From: Clostridia bacterium
GTDB taxonomy: Bacteria; Bacillota; DSM-521; Neomoorellales; Neomoorellaceae
Direction of reading: 5' to 3'
NCBI GenBank assembly: GCA_030445865.1
Contig: JASUSV010000003.1
Span: 49,134-113,133 of the forward strand
Length of the DNA stretch: 64,000 bases
The notes under the pieces are model-generated. The model was not told the DNA's origin. It saw only the letters and a list, made by a program, of their open reading frames with translations, and searched no databases. Position numbers and translations under genes: made by a program. This document shows, piece by piece, positions 52,297-61,663 of the stretch (position 1 is the stretch's first letter; each line of letters starts with the position of its first letter).

Positions 52297-52388
52297 CCAC
52301 CCGTCGCCCCATCCCGTTCACCGCCGCCTCACTGCGGCTTCGCTTAGTTTGCCGAAGCCTCAAACCAAGTCGCCCTCCGCCTATATCC
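52297..52388 (-). repeat. Second repeat family, copy B
   Basis: The reverse complement matches 5790-5882 in two blocks (GATATAGGCGGAGGGCGA...TTTGAGG and GGCGGCGGTGAACGGGATGG, then GGCGACGG). The middle here holds a hairpin GGCTTCG...CGAAGCC. It lies next to MITE copy 4, as copy A lies next to MITE copy 1. No coding function is seen. Confidence 0.6.
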
Positions 52389-52428
52389 CCCAGCCTTAAA
52401 ATTGGGGATAACCTAGATTGCTGTTACC

Positions 52429-52458
52429 TTGTAGCCTACCGCCAGGATGTTATATAAT
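52429..52458 (+). promoter_or_regulatory. Promoter close to the pgeF start
   Basis: TTGTAG (52429-52434) and TATAAT (52453-52458) are 18 bases apart. The pgeF ATG at 52465 falls where transcription would begin, so the message may be leaderless. Confidence 0.6.
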
Positions 52459-52464
52459 GTACCC

Positions 52465-53241
52465 ATGAACCGGGTAGAGGTGCTTCGTTTTGATTTCTTA
52501 GAAAGCCGGGCGCCGGTCGTCGCTGCTTTTACCACCCGCAAGGGCGGCGAAAGCGGCCCGCCCTTTGCGACCTTAAATCTAGGGTTAAATACCGGCGACG
52601 CCCCGGAAAAAGTGCTGGCCAACAGGAGGCGGGTCGCCGAAGTCCTGGCTATCTCCCTCGATAGCTGGGTGGTTGGAGAGCAGGTGCACGGGGACGGCGT
52701 TGCCGTTATCACCCGATCCGAGGCTGGCAGAGGTACAACTACGAGTGAGAGTTCTTTGAAAAGCACAGACGCCCTGGTGACGGAAGAAAAAGGTTTGGCC
52801 CTGGTCGCTTTTTTTGCCGATTGCGTGCCGGTATATATTGTAGACCCGGTGCGGCAGGTTATCGGGCTGGCCCATGCCGGCTGGCGGGGAACCAGATTAA
52901 GGATCGCCGCCAGGACCGTTGAGGTTATGCAACAAAAATTCGCTGCTTCCCCTGACGGCTGCCTGGCCCTTCTGGGGCCGTCTATCGGCCCCTGTTGCTA
53001 TGAAGTAGGACCGGAAGTTGCCGGCGAGTTTGCGCCCGAATTCCTCAAACCGCATAAAGGCCGCTGGCTGCTCGACCTCTGGAAAGCCAATATGAAAATC
53101 TTGTTACAGGCCGGGATTAAAGAAGCTAACATACATATTACCGGCATCTGTACTTGCTGCCACCCGGAACTATTTTACTCTTACCGGAGGGACGGTGGCC
53201 GCACCGGCAGGATGGGGGCCTTTTTGTGCCTAACAGCCTGA
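52465..53241 (+). CDS. pgeF: Peptidoglycan editing factor PgeF (YlmD, polyphenol-oxidase family)
   Basis: PgeF removes wrongly added amino acids from peptidoglycan precursors and is related to the laccase-domain YfiH proteins. The 258-residue protein has the zinc-site pieces GEQVHGDGV, FADCVPVYIVD, AHAGWRG and late C-C-HPEL (CTCCHPELFYSYRRDGGRTGR). ATG 52465 is used; ATG 52447 would start inside the -10 region. It has no ribosome site. It overlaps the next gene by 16 bases. Confidence 0.88.
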   Translation: MNRVEVLRFDFLESRAPVVAAFTTRKGGESGPPFATLNLGLNTGDAPEKVLANRRRVAEVLAISLDSWVVGEQVHGDGVAVITRSEAGRGTTTSESSLKSTDALVTEEKGLALVAFFADCVPVYIVDPVRQVIGLAHAGWRGTRLRIAARTVEVMQQKFAASPDGCLALLGPSIGPCCYEVGPEVAGEFAPEFLKPHKGRWLLDLWKANMKILLQAGIKEANIHITGICTCCHPELFYSYRRDGGRTGRMGAFLCLTA

Positions 53242-54206
53242 ATACCGTACTACCCCTACCGCCGTCGAGATTTTCCCGGCGCAAAAAAAGAACAGGCCGG
53301 CGCACTTTATTTTCTTTTGTCCTGTTCTGCCTCCTGGGCTGGCTGGTGACCGGCTGGGCCTGGCAGGCCTTTAACTGGAGGATGCTCAAGACAGAGAGGG
53401 TGTTTACGGGCACAATAACGGAAAATTTAGTGTTAGAGGGATTGATTTTTAGGGAGGAAACTATTTTAACGGCGCCGGTTACCGGTAAATTGGAGGAGGT
53501 AGCTAGAGAAGGTGAGAAAGTGCCCGCGGGCGCGCCGGTGGTTAAAATTTTCCCCGCCGCCACTTCCCCGGAGGGCGATAAGGTTTTCGTGTTAAAAGCT
53601 CCTTTTGCCGGGCAGATATGTTACCACCCGGACGGCCTGGAGAACGTCTTAAAGCCGGACCTTTTTGACAAAATTCCCCCGGAAGAAATAAAACGCCTGG
53701 CGAGGTTAGCCCAACCTGCGGACTTAAAGGATACGGTTACTGCGGGGCAGCCGGTGGTCCGGGTGACGAATAATTTGTTGCCGGCTTATTTTTTAGCCGA
53801 ATTCCCCGTTTTACCGGAGGGCTGGCAGGTAGGAAAAAATTTGAGCTTAAAATGGCAGGGCCAGGAAGAAAGGTTTCAGGCCGAGCTTTACCGCCTCCAA
53901 AAGGCCGCCAACGGCTGGCAGGCTTTATTCCAAATTGAACAATGGGGGGACGAGCTTTTTCATGCCCGCGAAGTGAAGGCCGAGGCTATATTTAAAATTT
54001 ACCGGGGAGTAGTGGTGCCGAAGGAGGCTCTAACCCGCGGCCCCGACGGCAAAACCTCGGTATATTTTTTAAGCGGTACGAGGATACGCATCAGGGAAGT
54101 GGAAGTTGTAGGCCTGGCGGGCGATAAGGCTGCGGTTAAGGGGCTGGAAGAAGGAACGGAAGTAGTAACCAACCCCAGGGTAGCCCGGCGGCTGGCTCAC
54201 GAATGA
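53226..54206 (+). CDS. HlyD-like membrane protein of the ylm region
   Basis: A 326-residue bitopic protein with a basic N-terminus (RRKKRTGRR), one membrane segment near residues 36-54, and a periplasmic-adaptor-type beta region (LEGLIFREETILTAPVTGKLEEVAREGEKV). Many Clostridia carry such a gene between pgeF and yggS; its role is unknown. GTG 53226 lies inside the end of pgeF. Confidence 0.7.
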   Translation: MPNSLNTVLPLPPSRFSRRKKRTGRRTLFSFVLFCLLGWLVTGWAWQAFNWRMLKTERVFTGTITENLVLEGLIFREETILTAPVTGKLEEVAREGEKVPAGAPVVKIFPAATSPEGDKVFVLKAPFAGQICYHPDGLENVLKPDLFDKIPPEEIKRLARLAQPADLKDTVTAGQPVVRVTNNLLPAYFLAEFPVLPEGWQVGKNLSLKWQGQEERFQAELYRLQKAANGWQALFQIEQWGDELFHAREVKAEAIFKIYRGVVVPKEALTRGPDGKTSVYFLSGTRIRIREVEVVGLAGDKAAVKGLEEGTEVVTNPRVARRLAHE

Positions 54207-54250
54207 TGCGGGGTTGAGACTACGAGTAATTCAGTTTTCGGAGGTAAAGT

Positions 54251-54940
54251 ATGTCTGAACTCGCGAAGCGGCTGGCACAGGTAAGAGAACGCATCGCTGC
54301 CGCGGCCAAAAGGGCAGGCCGCAGGCCGGAGGATATAACTCTGGTTGGAGTAACTAAAACCGTGCCGGTGGAAATAATTCAGGAAGCCGTGGCTGCAGGT
54401 TTGCGCGATCTGGGGGAAAATAGGGTACAGGAACTGGTGGCTAAGGAGCCCTTAATTAAAGGGGTAAACTGGCACATGATCGGCCACCTGCAGCGCAATA
54501 AGGTTAAACAAGTTTTGGGCAAAATATCCCTTTTACATTCCCTTGACAGCCTGGCCCTTGCCCGCGAGTTGGAAAAGCGGGCGGAAGCGGAGGGAAAGAG
54601 TCTCGAAGTACTGATAGAGGTTAACGTCGGCGGCGAAGAAACTAAGTTCGGGCTGCCGCCTGCCGCCGTAATCCCTTTCATTAAGGAAATAACTAATTTT
54701 CCTGCCTTGAAGCTCAGGGGGTTGATGACCGTTGCCCCCCTGGTGGACGATCCGGAGAAAGTAAGACCTGTTTTCCGCCGCATGGCTGCTTTAAAGCGGG
54801 AAGTGGAGGCTTTAAAGCTTCCGGGAGTCGAAATGCGTTACCTTTCCATGGGCATGACCAATGATTTTGAAGTGGCTATTGAAGAAGGAGCTAATATGGT
54901 TCGCATCGGTACGGCCATATTCGGTCCGCGACTTTTATAA
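54251..54940 (+). CDS. ylmE: PLP homeostasis protein YggS/YlmE
   Basis: A 229-residue PLP-binding protein that keeps free pyridoxal phosphate in balance. The PLP lysine is in LVGVTKTVP near residue 37; other family segments are LGENRVQEL, WHMIGHLQRNK, LIEVNVGGEETKFG and YLSMGMTNDFEVAIEEGA. It precedes sepF, as in Bacillus. Confidence 0.94.
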   Translation: MSELAKRLAQVRERIAAAAKRAGRRPEDITLVGVTKTVPVEIIQEAVAAGLRDLGENRVQELVAKEPLIKGVNWHMIGHLQRNKVKQVLGKISLLHSLDSLALARELEKRAEAEGKSLEVLIEVNVGGEETKFGLPPAAVIPFIKEITNFPALKLRGLMTVAPLVDDPEKVRPVFRRMAALKREVEALKLPGVEMRYLSMGMTNDFEVAIEEGANMVRIGTAIFGPRLL

Positions 54941-54953
54941 AGGGGGTCTGGCA

Positions 54954-55373
54954 ATGAGCTTCTGGCACAAATTTCTAAATTGGCTGGGCCTGGAAGCAGA
55001 AGACGATGAAAAAGCGCAGCGCGCCGAAGCCCCGGAATTCTCCGGCCAGCGCAAAATTATCAGCCTGCCTACGGCCCACCGCTCCTGGCGCCTTATCTTA
55101 TCCCGGCCTCACGCCTTCGAGCAGGCCAAAGAACTGGCCGAGCATTTAAGAAGCTTCAGGCCGCTGGTCGTTGACCTGGGCGGGCTTAACGGCGAGGAAG
55201 CTCAAAGACTGATCGATTTTTTAAGTGGGGCGACTTTTGCCCTGGGAGGCCAAGTGCGCAAAATAAACGGCGGCATTTTTCTTTTTGCGCCGAGTAACGT
55301 GGATATTAGCGGCGATTACCTTAGTCAGTTAGAATCCGAGCCGGCATGGGCCCGGATAATCCGCAAAGGATAA
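54954..55373 (+). CDS. sepF: Cell division protein SepF
   Basis: SepF binds FtsZ and the membrane and aligns filaments at the septum. The 139-residue protein has the N-terminal membrane helix MSFWHKFLNWLGLE, a short linker and the C-terminal domain (LILSRPHAFEQAKELAEHL, VVDLGGLNGEEAQRLIDFLSG). ATG 54954 has AAGGGGG upstream. MITE copy 5 starts six bases after the stop. Confidence 0.93.
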   Translation: MSFWHKFLNWLGLEAEDDEKAQRAEAPEFSGQRKIISLPTAHRSWRLILSRPHAFEQAKELAEHLRSFRPLVVDLGGLNGEEAQRLIDFLSGATFALGGQVRKINGGIFLFAPSNVDISGDYLSQLESEPAWARIIRKG

Positions 55374-55379
55374 GAAAGT

Positions 55380-55476
55380 GGTGCTTCCGAAAGAAGTATG
55401 AAAATGCCGGGGATGCTGGCGAGCCCATCTGGAGCCGTCGCCAGCGCCCCGGCACGGAGAATGTTTCGGAAGCATC
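55380..55476 (+). mobile_element. MITE-like element, copy 5 (97 bp internal-deletion form)
   Basis: Both ends match the 255 bp element, but everything between the internal GCTGGCG after TGCCGGGGAT and the later GCTGGCGAGCCC is missing, as if the two GCTGGCG repeats recombined. AGAAAGT flanks it (55373-55379 and 55477-55483). It sits inside the sepF-proC operon, directly after the sepF stop. Confidence 0.88.
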
Positions 55477-55505
55477 AGAAAGTGGGCTGGAGGTTTTAGG
55501 TTAAT

Positions 55506-56315
55506 ATGAGGGACGTTATTGGCTTTATCGGAGTCGGGGCTATGGGGGAAGCCCTGATCAGGGGAATTTTGAATGCCGGACTCGTGCCGGCGGAATCCAT
55601 CGTGGCCAGCGATATAGATGCTGCCAAAACCCGGGAGGTCGGGCGGCGGTACGGTATTCGGATATTGAAAACCAACCAGGAGGTTGTAAACGAGGCCGCT
55701 ACCGTTGTCCTGGCAGTTAAACCCCAGGTAATCCGGAGCGTTATCCAGGGGCTGGAAGTTACTAGAGAAAAGCTGATAATTTCTATAGCCGCCGGCATCA
55801 CCCTGGCCGATATGGAAGGCTGGCTGGGCCCAGATATTCCGGTCGTCCGGGTAGTCCCCAACACCCCCTGTCTCATCGGGGAAGGCGTTTCCGCCCTAGC
55901 GGGAGGTAAGGCTGCCACTTCGGAACACCTGGAGCGGGCACAGGAGATATTTGCCGCCGTCGGGCGGGTTGCAGTTTTGCCTGAAAATTTGCTGGACGCG
56001 GTGACGGCTCTGAGCAGCAGCGGCCCGGCCTACGTTTACCTTTTTATTGAAGCCTTGGCCGACGGCGGCGTCCGCGTTGGCTTGCCGCGTGACCTGGCTT
56101 TGGATTTTGCCGCCAGGACGGTTTTAGGCGCCGCCAAGATGGTTTTGCAGCAGGGGCACCCGGCAACTTTGAAAGATAAAGTGGCTTCGCCCGGGGGTAC
56201 AACTATTGCTGCCCTGGAAGTCCTAGAACAGGGTGCGGTACGGGGAGCCATCATCGGCGCAGTGCGCGCCGCTGCCGAGCGGGCCAGAGAATTGAGCAGG
56301 GAGCACGAGAGATGA
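55506..56315 (+). CDS. proC: Pyrroline-5-carboxylate reductase ProC
   Basis: ProC makes the last step of proline synthesis, reducing pyrroline-5-carboxylate with NAD(P)H. The 269-residue protein has the dinucleotide fold GFIGVGAMGEALIRG, AVKPQVI, VRVVPNTPCLIGEG and ALSSSGPAYVYLFIEALADGG. Its stop overlaps yggT. Confidence 0.95.
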   Translation: MRDVIGFIGVGAMGEALIRGILNAGLVPAESIVASDIDAAKTREVGRRYGIRILKTNQEVVNEAATVVLAVKPQVIRSVIQGLEVTREKLIISIAAGITLADMEGWLGPDIPVVRVVPNTPCLIGEGVSALAGGKAATSEHLERAQEIFAAVGRVAVLPENLLDAVTALSSSGPAYVYLFIEALADGGVRVGLPRDLALDFAARTVLGAAKMVLQQGHPATLKDKVASPGGTTIAALEVLEQGAVRGAIIGAVRAAAERARELSREHER

Positions 56316-56575
56316 ATACTTTATATACCTTGGTGAAAGCGGCTTTTGAAGTTTATAACTGGCTCATTATCGCCCGCATTTTAATCTCCTGGTTCCCCCA
56401 TGATCCGGGTCACCCCCTATCCCGTTTTCTTTATGAGGTTACCGAACCGGTGCTGGCTCCTTTCCGAAGGCTTATGCCCCGAACAACCTTGCCTATTGAT
56501 TTTTCGCCCATAATTGCTATCCTAGTGTTACAGTTAATAGAAAAGCTGGTCCTGAATTTTTTAGTGCGGTTATAG
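56312..56575 (+). CDS. yggT: YggT-family membrane protein
   Basis: An 87-residue protein with two membrane segments (ILISWFPHD between them) and EPVLAPFRRLMP, the YggT signature. The family is found next to sepF and divIVA and is linked to division or osmotic response; its function is uncertain. Confidence 0.9.
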   Translation: MNTLYTLVKAAFEVYNWLIIARILISWFPHDPGHPLSRFLYEVTEPVLAPFRRLMPRTTLPIDFSPIIAILVLQLIEKLVLNFLVRL

Positions 56576-56590
56576 AGGAGGGCTTGGCTG

Positions 56591-57046
56591 ATGGCTCTTA
56601 CGCCCCTGGATATAAGCAAAAAGGAATTTAGCCGCGCCTTTCGCGGTTACAATTGCGAAGAAGTAGACAGCTTTTTAGAAGAACTGGCCCGGGATTACGG
56701 CAGCCTCTTTCGCGATAATCAAGAGCTACGGGAGAAGCTGGAGCGAATGCAAAGCGAGCTGAAGCGCTTTAACGAGTTGGAGCAGACGCTTAAAGACGCC
56801 CTGCTTATTGCCCAGCAGGCTGCCGAGGAAGCCAAAAAGGCGGCCATCCAGCAGGCCGAGAACATCTTGAAGGAGGCCGAAAACCGGGCCAGGGAGATTA
56901 TAATGCAGGCGGAGCAGGAAGTGGCGGCAGCCAAGCAGCAATTAAACTTTTTGCAGGAACAAAGCGAGGCTTTTCGGACTAAAATGAGGACTTTGCTTAA
57001 AACTCAGCTGGAACTATTAACTGAAACTGCATCAAAGGTCGAATAA
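56591..57046 (+). CDS. divIVA: Cell-pole protein DivIVA
   Basis: DivIVA binds curved membrane at poles and septa. The 151-residue protein starts [20 protein letters not shown], followed by [15 protein letters not shown], the lipid-binding domain, and a long coiled coil. It lies between yggT and ileS, its standard place. Confidence 0.94.
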   Translation: MALTPLDISKKEFSRAFRGYNCEEVDSFLEELARDYGSLFRDNQELREKLERMQSELKRFNELEQTLKDALLIAQQAAEEAKKAAIQQAENILKEAENRAREIIMQAEQEVAAAKQQLNFLQEQSEAFRTKMRTLLKTQLELLTETASKVE

Positions 57047-57063
57047 TAGGAGTGAAGTTAACC

Positions 57064-59847
57064 GTGGATTACAGTAAGACGTTGAATTTGCCCAAAACCG
57101 ATTTTCCTATGCGGGCCAATTTACCCCAGCGCGAACCGGAAATCCTTAAATTTTGGGAGGAAAATAATCTTTACGCCCGGGTGCAGGAAGCGACTAAAGG
57201 AAGGCCCAAATTCATCCTGCACGACGGGCCTCCCTACGCTAACGGCGATATTCACCTGGGGCATACGTTAAATAAGATTTTAAAGGATATTATCGTAAAA
57301 TATCACTCCATGAAGGGTTACGATGCGCCCTATGTGCCGGGTTGGGATACCCACGGTCTGCCCATCGAACAGCAGGCGATCAAGAATTTAGGCCTGGATC
57401 GCCGCAGTATAAACGTGGTGGAATTCCGCAATAAGTGCCGCGACTACGCTCTCAAATATGTAGATATCCAGCGGGAACAATTTAAAAGGCTGGGTGTCAG
57501 GGGCGATTGGGAGCACCCTTATCTTACTTTGGACCCCGAATTTGAGGCGGCCCAGATCGGCGTTTTTGGCGAGATGGCCAAAAAAGGTTATATTTATAAA
57601 GGGCTAAAGCCAGTATACTGGTGCAGCGACTGCGAGACGGCGCTGGCCGAAGCCGAAGTGGAGTACGAAGAAAAGCGATCGGCTTCCATCTATGTTAAAT
57701 TTCCGGTTAAAGATGCCAAAGGGCTTTTTGAACCGGAGAATACCTACTTTCTCATCTGGACGACCACGCCTTGGACCTTGCCGGCCAATGTAGCTATTGC
57801 CCTCCACCCGGAGTACAGCTATGCTCTCCTGCAGGTGGAAGGAGAAAAATTTATTATGGCGAAAGAACTCTACCCCGGGGTGCTCGAACTTAAAAACTTA
57901 AAGGCAGAAGTGCTGGAGGTTTTCCGGGGAAGCGAACTGGAAGGCGTTGTTTGCCGCAACCCCTTAATGGAGCGGGATTCGGTAGTAATTTTGGGCGAGC
58001 ATGTAACTTTAGACCAGGGCACCGGTTGCGTGCATACGGCTCCAGGGCACGGCCTGGAAGACTTTGAAGTGGGTTACCGTTACCACCTTCCGGTAATTTC
58101 GCCCTTGGACGACCGCGGTTATTTTACCCCGGAAGCAGGGCAGTTTGCCGGCCTTTTTTACGAGGAAGCCAATAAGGCAATCGTCAGGGAACTGGAAGCC
58201 AGGGGCTTTCTTTGGCATTTCGGTTTTATTAAGCACCAGTACCCCCATTGCTGGCGCTGCAAGCACCCCGTCATCTTCCGGGCTACGGAGCAATGGTTTG
58301 CTTCTATAGAAGGCTTTCGTAAGGAAGCGCTGGAGGCCATCCGCCAGGTAAAATGGATTCCGGCCTGGGGTGAAGAGAGGATTTACAACATGGTAGCCCA
58401 GCGTAGCGACTGGTGTATTTCCCGTCAGCGCACGTGGGGCGTTCCCATTCCCATTTTTTACTGCCAGGAGTGCGGGGCCGAAATCATTAACGATGCTACC
58501 ATCAAGCATATCCAGGAGCTTTTCCGGCAGCACGGGTCGAATGTGTGGTTCGAACGGGAGGCTAAAGACCTGATACCGGAAGGCCTGACCTGCCCTAAGT
58601 GCGGCGCTAGGGATTTTCGCAAAGAGAGCGACATTATGGATGTATGGTTTGACTCTGGCTCCAGCCATATCGGCGTTTTAACCCAGCGGCCGGAGCTAGC
58701 CTGGCCGGCCGATTTATACCTCGAAGGCAGCGACCAGCACCGCGGCTGGTTCAATTCTTCGCTTTCCACCGCCGTAGCTGTCCGCGGACAGGCTCCTTAT
58801 CGCATGGTTTTAACTCATGGCTTTTTGGTGGATGAGGAAGGTCGGAAGATGTCCAAGTCTCTGGGTAACGGCATTGACCCGGCCGATGTGATCCGGGAAA
58901 TGGGGGCCGATATATTGCGGCTGTGGGTGGCTTCGGCTGATTACCGCCGCGATGTAGCCGCTTCCCCCAGGATTTTTCAGCAAATTGCCGAGGCCTACCG
59001 CAAGATCCGCAATACCTGCCGTTTTCTCCTGGGAAATCTCTATGATTTTGATCCTACGCGGGATAAAGTGTCCTACGGCGAATTGCCCGAACTCGACCGC
59101 TGGGCCTTACTGCGGCTGGCCCGCCTCATCGAGCGCGTAACGCAGGCTTACGAAGATTTTGAGTTTCACGTGGTCTACCATGCCATCCATAATTTCTGCG
59201 CCGTAGATTTAAGCGCCGTATACCTAGATATTATCAAAGACCGGCTCTATACCTGGCCGGCAGCTTCAAAAGGCCGGCGGGCCGCCCAGACGGTGCTTTA
59301 TGAGACGATTACCGCCCTGGTTCGCCTGCTGGCGCCGGTACTGGCTTTTACCAGCGAAGAAATTTGGCAATACCTCCCTGCGGAGGGCGATAAGCCTTTT
59401 AGCGTGCAACTTACTACTTGGCCGGAAATCAACCCGCTCTATATAGATGAGGACCTGGAGCGGCGCTGGGAAAGGCTAATGACCCTTCGCGGCGAAGTAA
59501 GCCGGGCGCTTGAGATGGCCCGCCAGGAAAAAGACCTGGGCAATTCCCTCAATGCCGCCGTTTACCTTTATCCGGACGCAGAAAGCTATGCTTTCCTTAA
59601 GGATTTTGCACCCGAGCTGGCGACGGTTTTCATCGTTTCCGAAGCCGTCCTGGAGGCGCCGGGCAAGCCTTTACCTTCCGGCCAGGAAATTTTAGCCCGG
59701 TTAGATATTCCCGGCCTAAAGATAGTGGTGACAAAGGCCAGGGGAAAGAAGTGCGAGCGTTGCTGGATGGTTAAAGAATCCGTAGGGCAGGATGAAGAAC
59801 ATCCTACTCTTTGCGCCCGCTGTAGCCAGGTATTAAAAGGGGCATGA
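57064..59847 (+). CDS. ileS: Isoleucyl-tRNA synthetase IleS
   Basis: A 927-residue class I synthetase. It has the HIGH-type motif [12 protein letters not shown] near residue 60, [12 protein letters not shown], the editing domain, KMSKSLGNG near residue 595 and a C-terminal zinc finger (CERCW, CARC). GTG 57064 gives the usual start [15 protein letters not shown] 57052 lies against the ribosome site. Only 17 bases separate it from divIVA, so there is no T-box leader here. Confidence 0.96.
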   Translation: MDYSKTLNLPKTDFPMRANLPQREPEILKFWEENNLYARVQEATKGRPKFILHDGPPYANGDIHLGHTLNKILKDIIVKYHSMKGYDAPYVPGWDTHGLPIEQQAIKNLGLDRRSINVVEFRNKCRDYALKYVDIQREQFKRLGVRGDWEHPYLTLDPEFEAAQIGVFGEMAKKGYIYKGLKPVYWCSDCETALAEAEVEYEEKRSASIYVKFPVKDAKGLFEPENTYFLIWTTTPWTLPANVAIALHPEYSYALLQVEGEKFIMAKELYPGVLELKNLKAEVLEVFRGSELEGVVCRNPLMERDSVVILGEHVTLDQGTGCVHTAPGHGLEDFEVGYRYHLPVISPLDDRGYFTPEAGQFAGLFYEEANKAIVRELEARGFLWHFGFIKHQYPHCWRCKHPVIFRATEQWFASIEGFRKEALEAIRQVKWIPAWGEERIYNMVAQRSDWCISRQRTWGVPIPIFYCQECGAEIINDATIKHIQELFRQHGSNVWFEREAKDLIPEGLTCPKCGARDFRKESDIMDVWFDSGSSHIGVLTQRPELAWPADLYLEGSDQHRGWFNSSLSTAVAVRGQAPYRMVLTHGFLVDEEGRKMSKSLGNGIDPADVIREMGADILRLWVASADYRRDVAASPRIFQQIAEAYRKIRNTCRFLLGNLYDFDPTRDKVSYGELPELDRWALLRLARLIERVTQAYEDFEFHVVYHAIHNFCAVDLSAVYLDIIKDRLYTWPAASKGRRAAQTVLYETITALVRLLAPVLAFTSEEIWQYLPAEGDKPFSVQLTTWPEINPLYIDEDLERRWERLMTLRGEVSRALEMARQEKDLGNSLNAAVYLYPDAESYAFLKDFAPELATVFIVSEAVLEAPGKPLPSGQEILARLDIPGLKIVVTKARGKKCERCWMVKESVGQDEEHPTLCARCSQVLKGA

Positions 59848-59904
59848 AGGTTTCTCCAGGCTGGTATACTAGCAGTGTAGAGGTAGTGAAGGGGGTTGAA
59901 GTTT

Positions 59905-60522
59905 TTGTCCGTTGCCGGGGCCCCTTGCCTAGTGGAGTATCGTTTTTTAGATTTTGATGTGCCTGTAGGGGTTTCGAACCGCCATGTCCATCTCTCGGGT
60001 GAACACCTAGCGCGGCTTTTCGGTCCGGGGCACGAGCTGACTCTACTGCGCCCGCTAGGCCAGCCGGGAGAGTTTGCGGCCCAAGAGACGGTTACTTTAG
60101 TAGGGCCCCGCGGCGTCCTGGAAAGCGTACGTGTACTGGGGCCGATCAGGGATTATACCCAGATTGAAGTCTCTATGACGGATAGTTTCCGGCTCGGTTT
60201 AAAGCCGCCGGTAAGAGAGTCGGGGGACCTGGAAGGAACGCCGGGCATAGCCATCGTAGGTCCTGCCGGTGCGCTTTCTTTGTCTAAGGGCGTTATTCTT
60301 GCTGCGCGGCATATCCATATCGAAGAAGAGCGGGCGAAAAAATATGGCCTTAAAGACGGGCAGTTATTAAAGGTCTACGTCCCAGGAGAAAGGGGAATAA
60401 TTTTTGATAATGTCATTTTGCGGGCTAAACCCAACTATAAATTAGAATTCCACCTGGATACCGATGAGGCCAACGCCGCCCTGCTGCAGACGGGAGATAT
60501 AGTAAAAATTATCGCTCCTTAG
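59905..60522 (+). CDS. pduL: PduL-type phosphotransacetylase
   Basis: PduL transfers acyl groups between coenzyme A and phosphate and is unrelated to the usual Pta. In Moorella-type acetogens PduL enzymes serve as the phosphotransacetylase of acetate formation. The 205-residue protein has the two zinc-histidine motifs VGVSNRHVHLS near residue 23 and ARHIHIEEERA near residue 132, and no encapsulation peptide is seen at the start, so a shell-free enzyme is likely. TTG 59905 is preferred, with GAAGGGGG nine bases upstream. Confidence 0.88.
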   Translation: MSVAGAPCLVEYRFLDFDVPVGVSNRHVHLSGEHLARLFGPGHELTLLRPLGQPGEFAAQETVTLVGPRGVLESVRVLGPIRDYTQIEVSMTDSFRLGLKPPVRESGDLEGTPGIAIVGPAGALSLSKGVILAARHIHIEEERAKKYGLKDGQLLKVYVPGERGIIFDNVILRAKPNYKLEFHLDTDEANAALLQTGDIVKIIAP

Positions 60523-60536
60523 ATGGGGGACAACCT

Positions 60537-60830
60537 TTGGCCTGGGGAGACGGTACTAGCGAGTTCTTTCTGGAGAAAATCCAGGATTTAATCACCGCTA
60601 TGGAGAAGGCCAATGTTGCCGAGTGGGTTGAGCTTTACCGCCGGCCGGGAAGGTTGCTCTATTTAAATTTCCTGGCCGGCATTGCCCGCGGCCTGGGCAT
60701 TGCCGTCGGCTTTACCATTCTCGGCGCCTTGGTAATTTATATCATCAAGGAATTAGCCCTTTTAAATTTGCCGGTAATCGGTAAATATATAGCCGAGATC
60801 GTGCGTTTAGTACAACAGCAAGTCTATTAA
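60537..60830 (+). CDS. DUF5665 family membrane protein
   Basis: A 97-residue protein with an N-terminal helix (SEFFLEKIQDLITAMEKANVAEWVELY), RRPGRLLYLNFLAGIARGLG and one hydrophobic segment (IAVGFTILGALVIYIIKELALL). It matches the DUF5665 pattern; no function is known. TTG start. Confidence 0.75.
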   Translation: MAWGDGTSEFFLEKIQDLITAMEKANVAEWVELYRRPGRLLYLNFLAGIARGLGIAVGFTILGALVIYIIKELALLNLPVIGKYIAEIVRLVQQQVY

Positions 60831-60849
60831 GCGCGAAGGGGGCAATTCC

Positions 60850-61569
60850 TTGAAAAAAGAGTTAAAAGACTATTTCCGTAACCGCCTTCTGCAGTCTAAA
60901 GACGCATTGGAAAAACAACTTGAGTCTATAAATGCAGGAGGTCTTCAAGATCCCCTCCGGGAGAGCATCCAGGAGTTATCAAGTTACGACAACCACCCCG
61001 GCGACCTGGGGACCGAAGTTTTTGAGCGCAGCAAGGACCTGGCTTTACGCGACAACATCCGGTTGCAGTTGCAGAAGATCGAAGACGCCCTGGAAAGCCT
61101 GGAAAGGGGAGATTACGGCATTTGCCGGCGTTGCGGGAGGGAGATTTCCCGCGAGCGCCTGGAAGCGATTCCCGAGACCACCTTTTGTCTTGCCTGCCGG
61201 CAGGAGTATGAAAGGGAGGAAAGGAAAAGGGTGCGGCCCATCGAGGAAGAAATCATCAGGCTGCCTTTTGGCCGCCCGGCCGGTATTGGGCAGGGGATGG
61301 AATATGATGGCGAGGATGCCTGGCAGGACGTAGCCCGGTGGACCGAGCACGCCGAACGATCCCGGGCCGGCAGCTATTACGGCGGCTCTGACCTGAATGA
61401 GGACTGGGGCTATGTCGAGGACATTGAAGCCCTGCCTTACTTTAAAGGAGCGGACGGCGTCTTCTATGAAGATGTGGGCGCCTACATCGACGACGAACTG
61501 GCGCCGGAAGAACGCCTGATAGGCGACGAGGGCTGGGATATCGTAGGTCGCCCGCCGGGGGAGAAATAA
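60850..61569 (+). CDS. DksA/TraR-type zinc-finger protein (YteA-like)
   Basis: A 239-residue protein with an N-terminal coiled coil, the segment DNHPGDLGTEVFERSKD, a zinc finger CRRCGREI...CLACRQE near residues 94-118, and an acidic C-terminal tail. It matches the YteA group, linked to sporulation or transcription control; direct RNA polymerase binding is only inferred. TTG start. Confidence 0.8.
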   Translation: MKKELKDYFRNRLLQSKDALEKQLESINAGGLQDPLRESIQELSSYDNHPGDLGTEVFERSKDLALRDNIRLQLQKIEDALESLERGDYGICRRCGREISRERLEAIPETTFCLACRQEYEREERKRVRPIEEEIIRLPFGRPAGIGQGMEYDGEDAWQDVARWTEHAERSRAGSYYGGSDLNEDWGYVEDIEALPYFKGADGVFYEDVGAYIDDELAPEERLIGDEGWDIVGRPPGEK

Positions 61570-61575
61570 AAGCAA

Positions 61576-61639
61576 AATAAAAAAGCTGGGGAAAAGGCTG
61601 CGCGTTCCAGAGGCGAACCCGGGGTCTCTACCCCAGCTT
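61576..61639 (-). terminator. Minus-strand terminator-like structure
   Basis: AAGCTGGGG (61583-61591) pairs with CCCCAGCTT (61631-61639). Read on the minus strand the stem is followed by TTTTTTATT, an intrinsic terminator pattern, but no minus-strand gene ends here. An inner GGGG...CCCC hairpin lies inside the loop. It could mark an antisense or small RNA. Confidence 0.45.
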
Positions 61640-61663
61640 GAGGAGAGGCGAATTCGGAATAAG

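Noticed and set aside
57047..57063. T-box leader before ileS
   Set aside because: Only 17 bases separate divIVA and the ileS start, so there is no room for a T-box.
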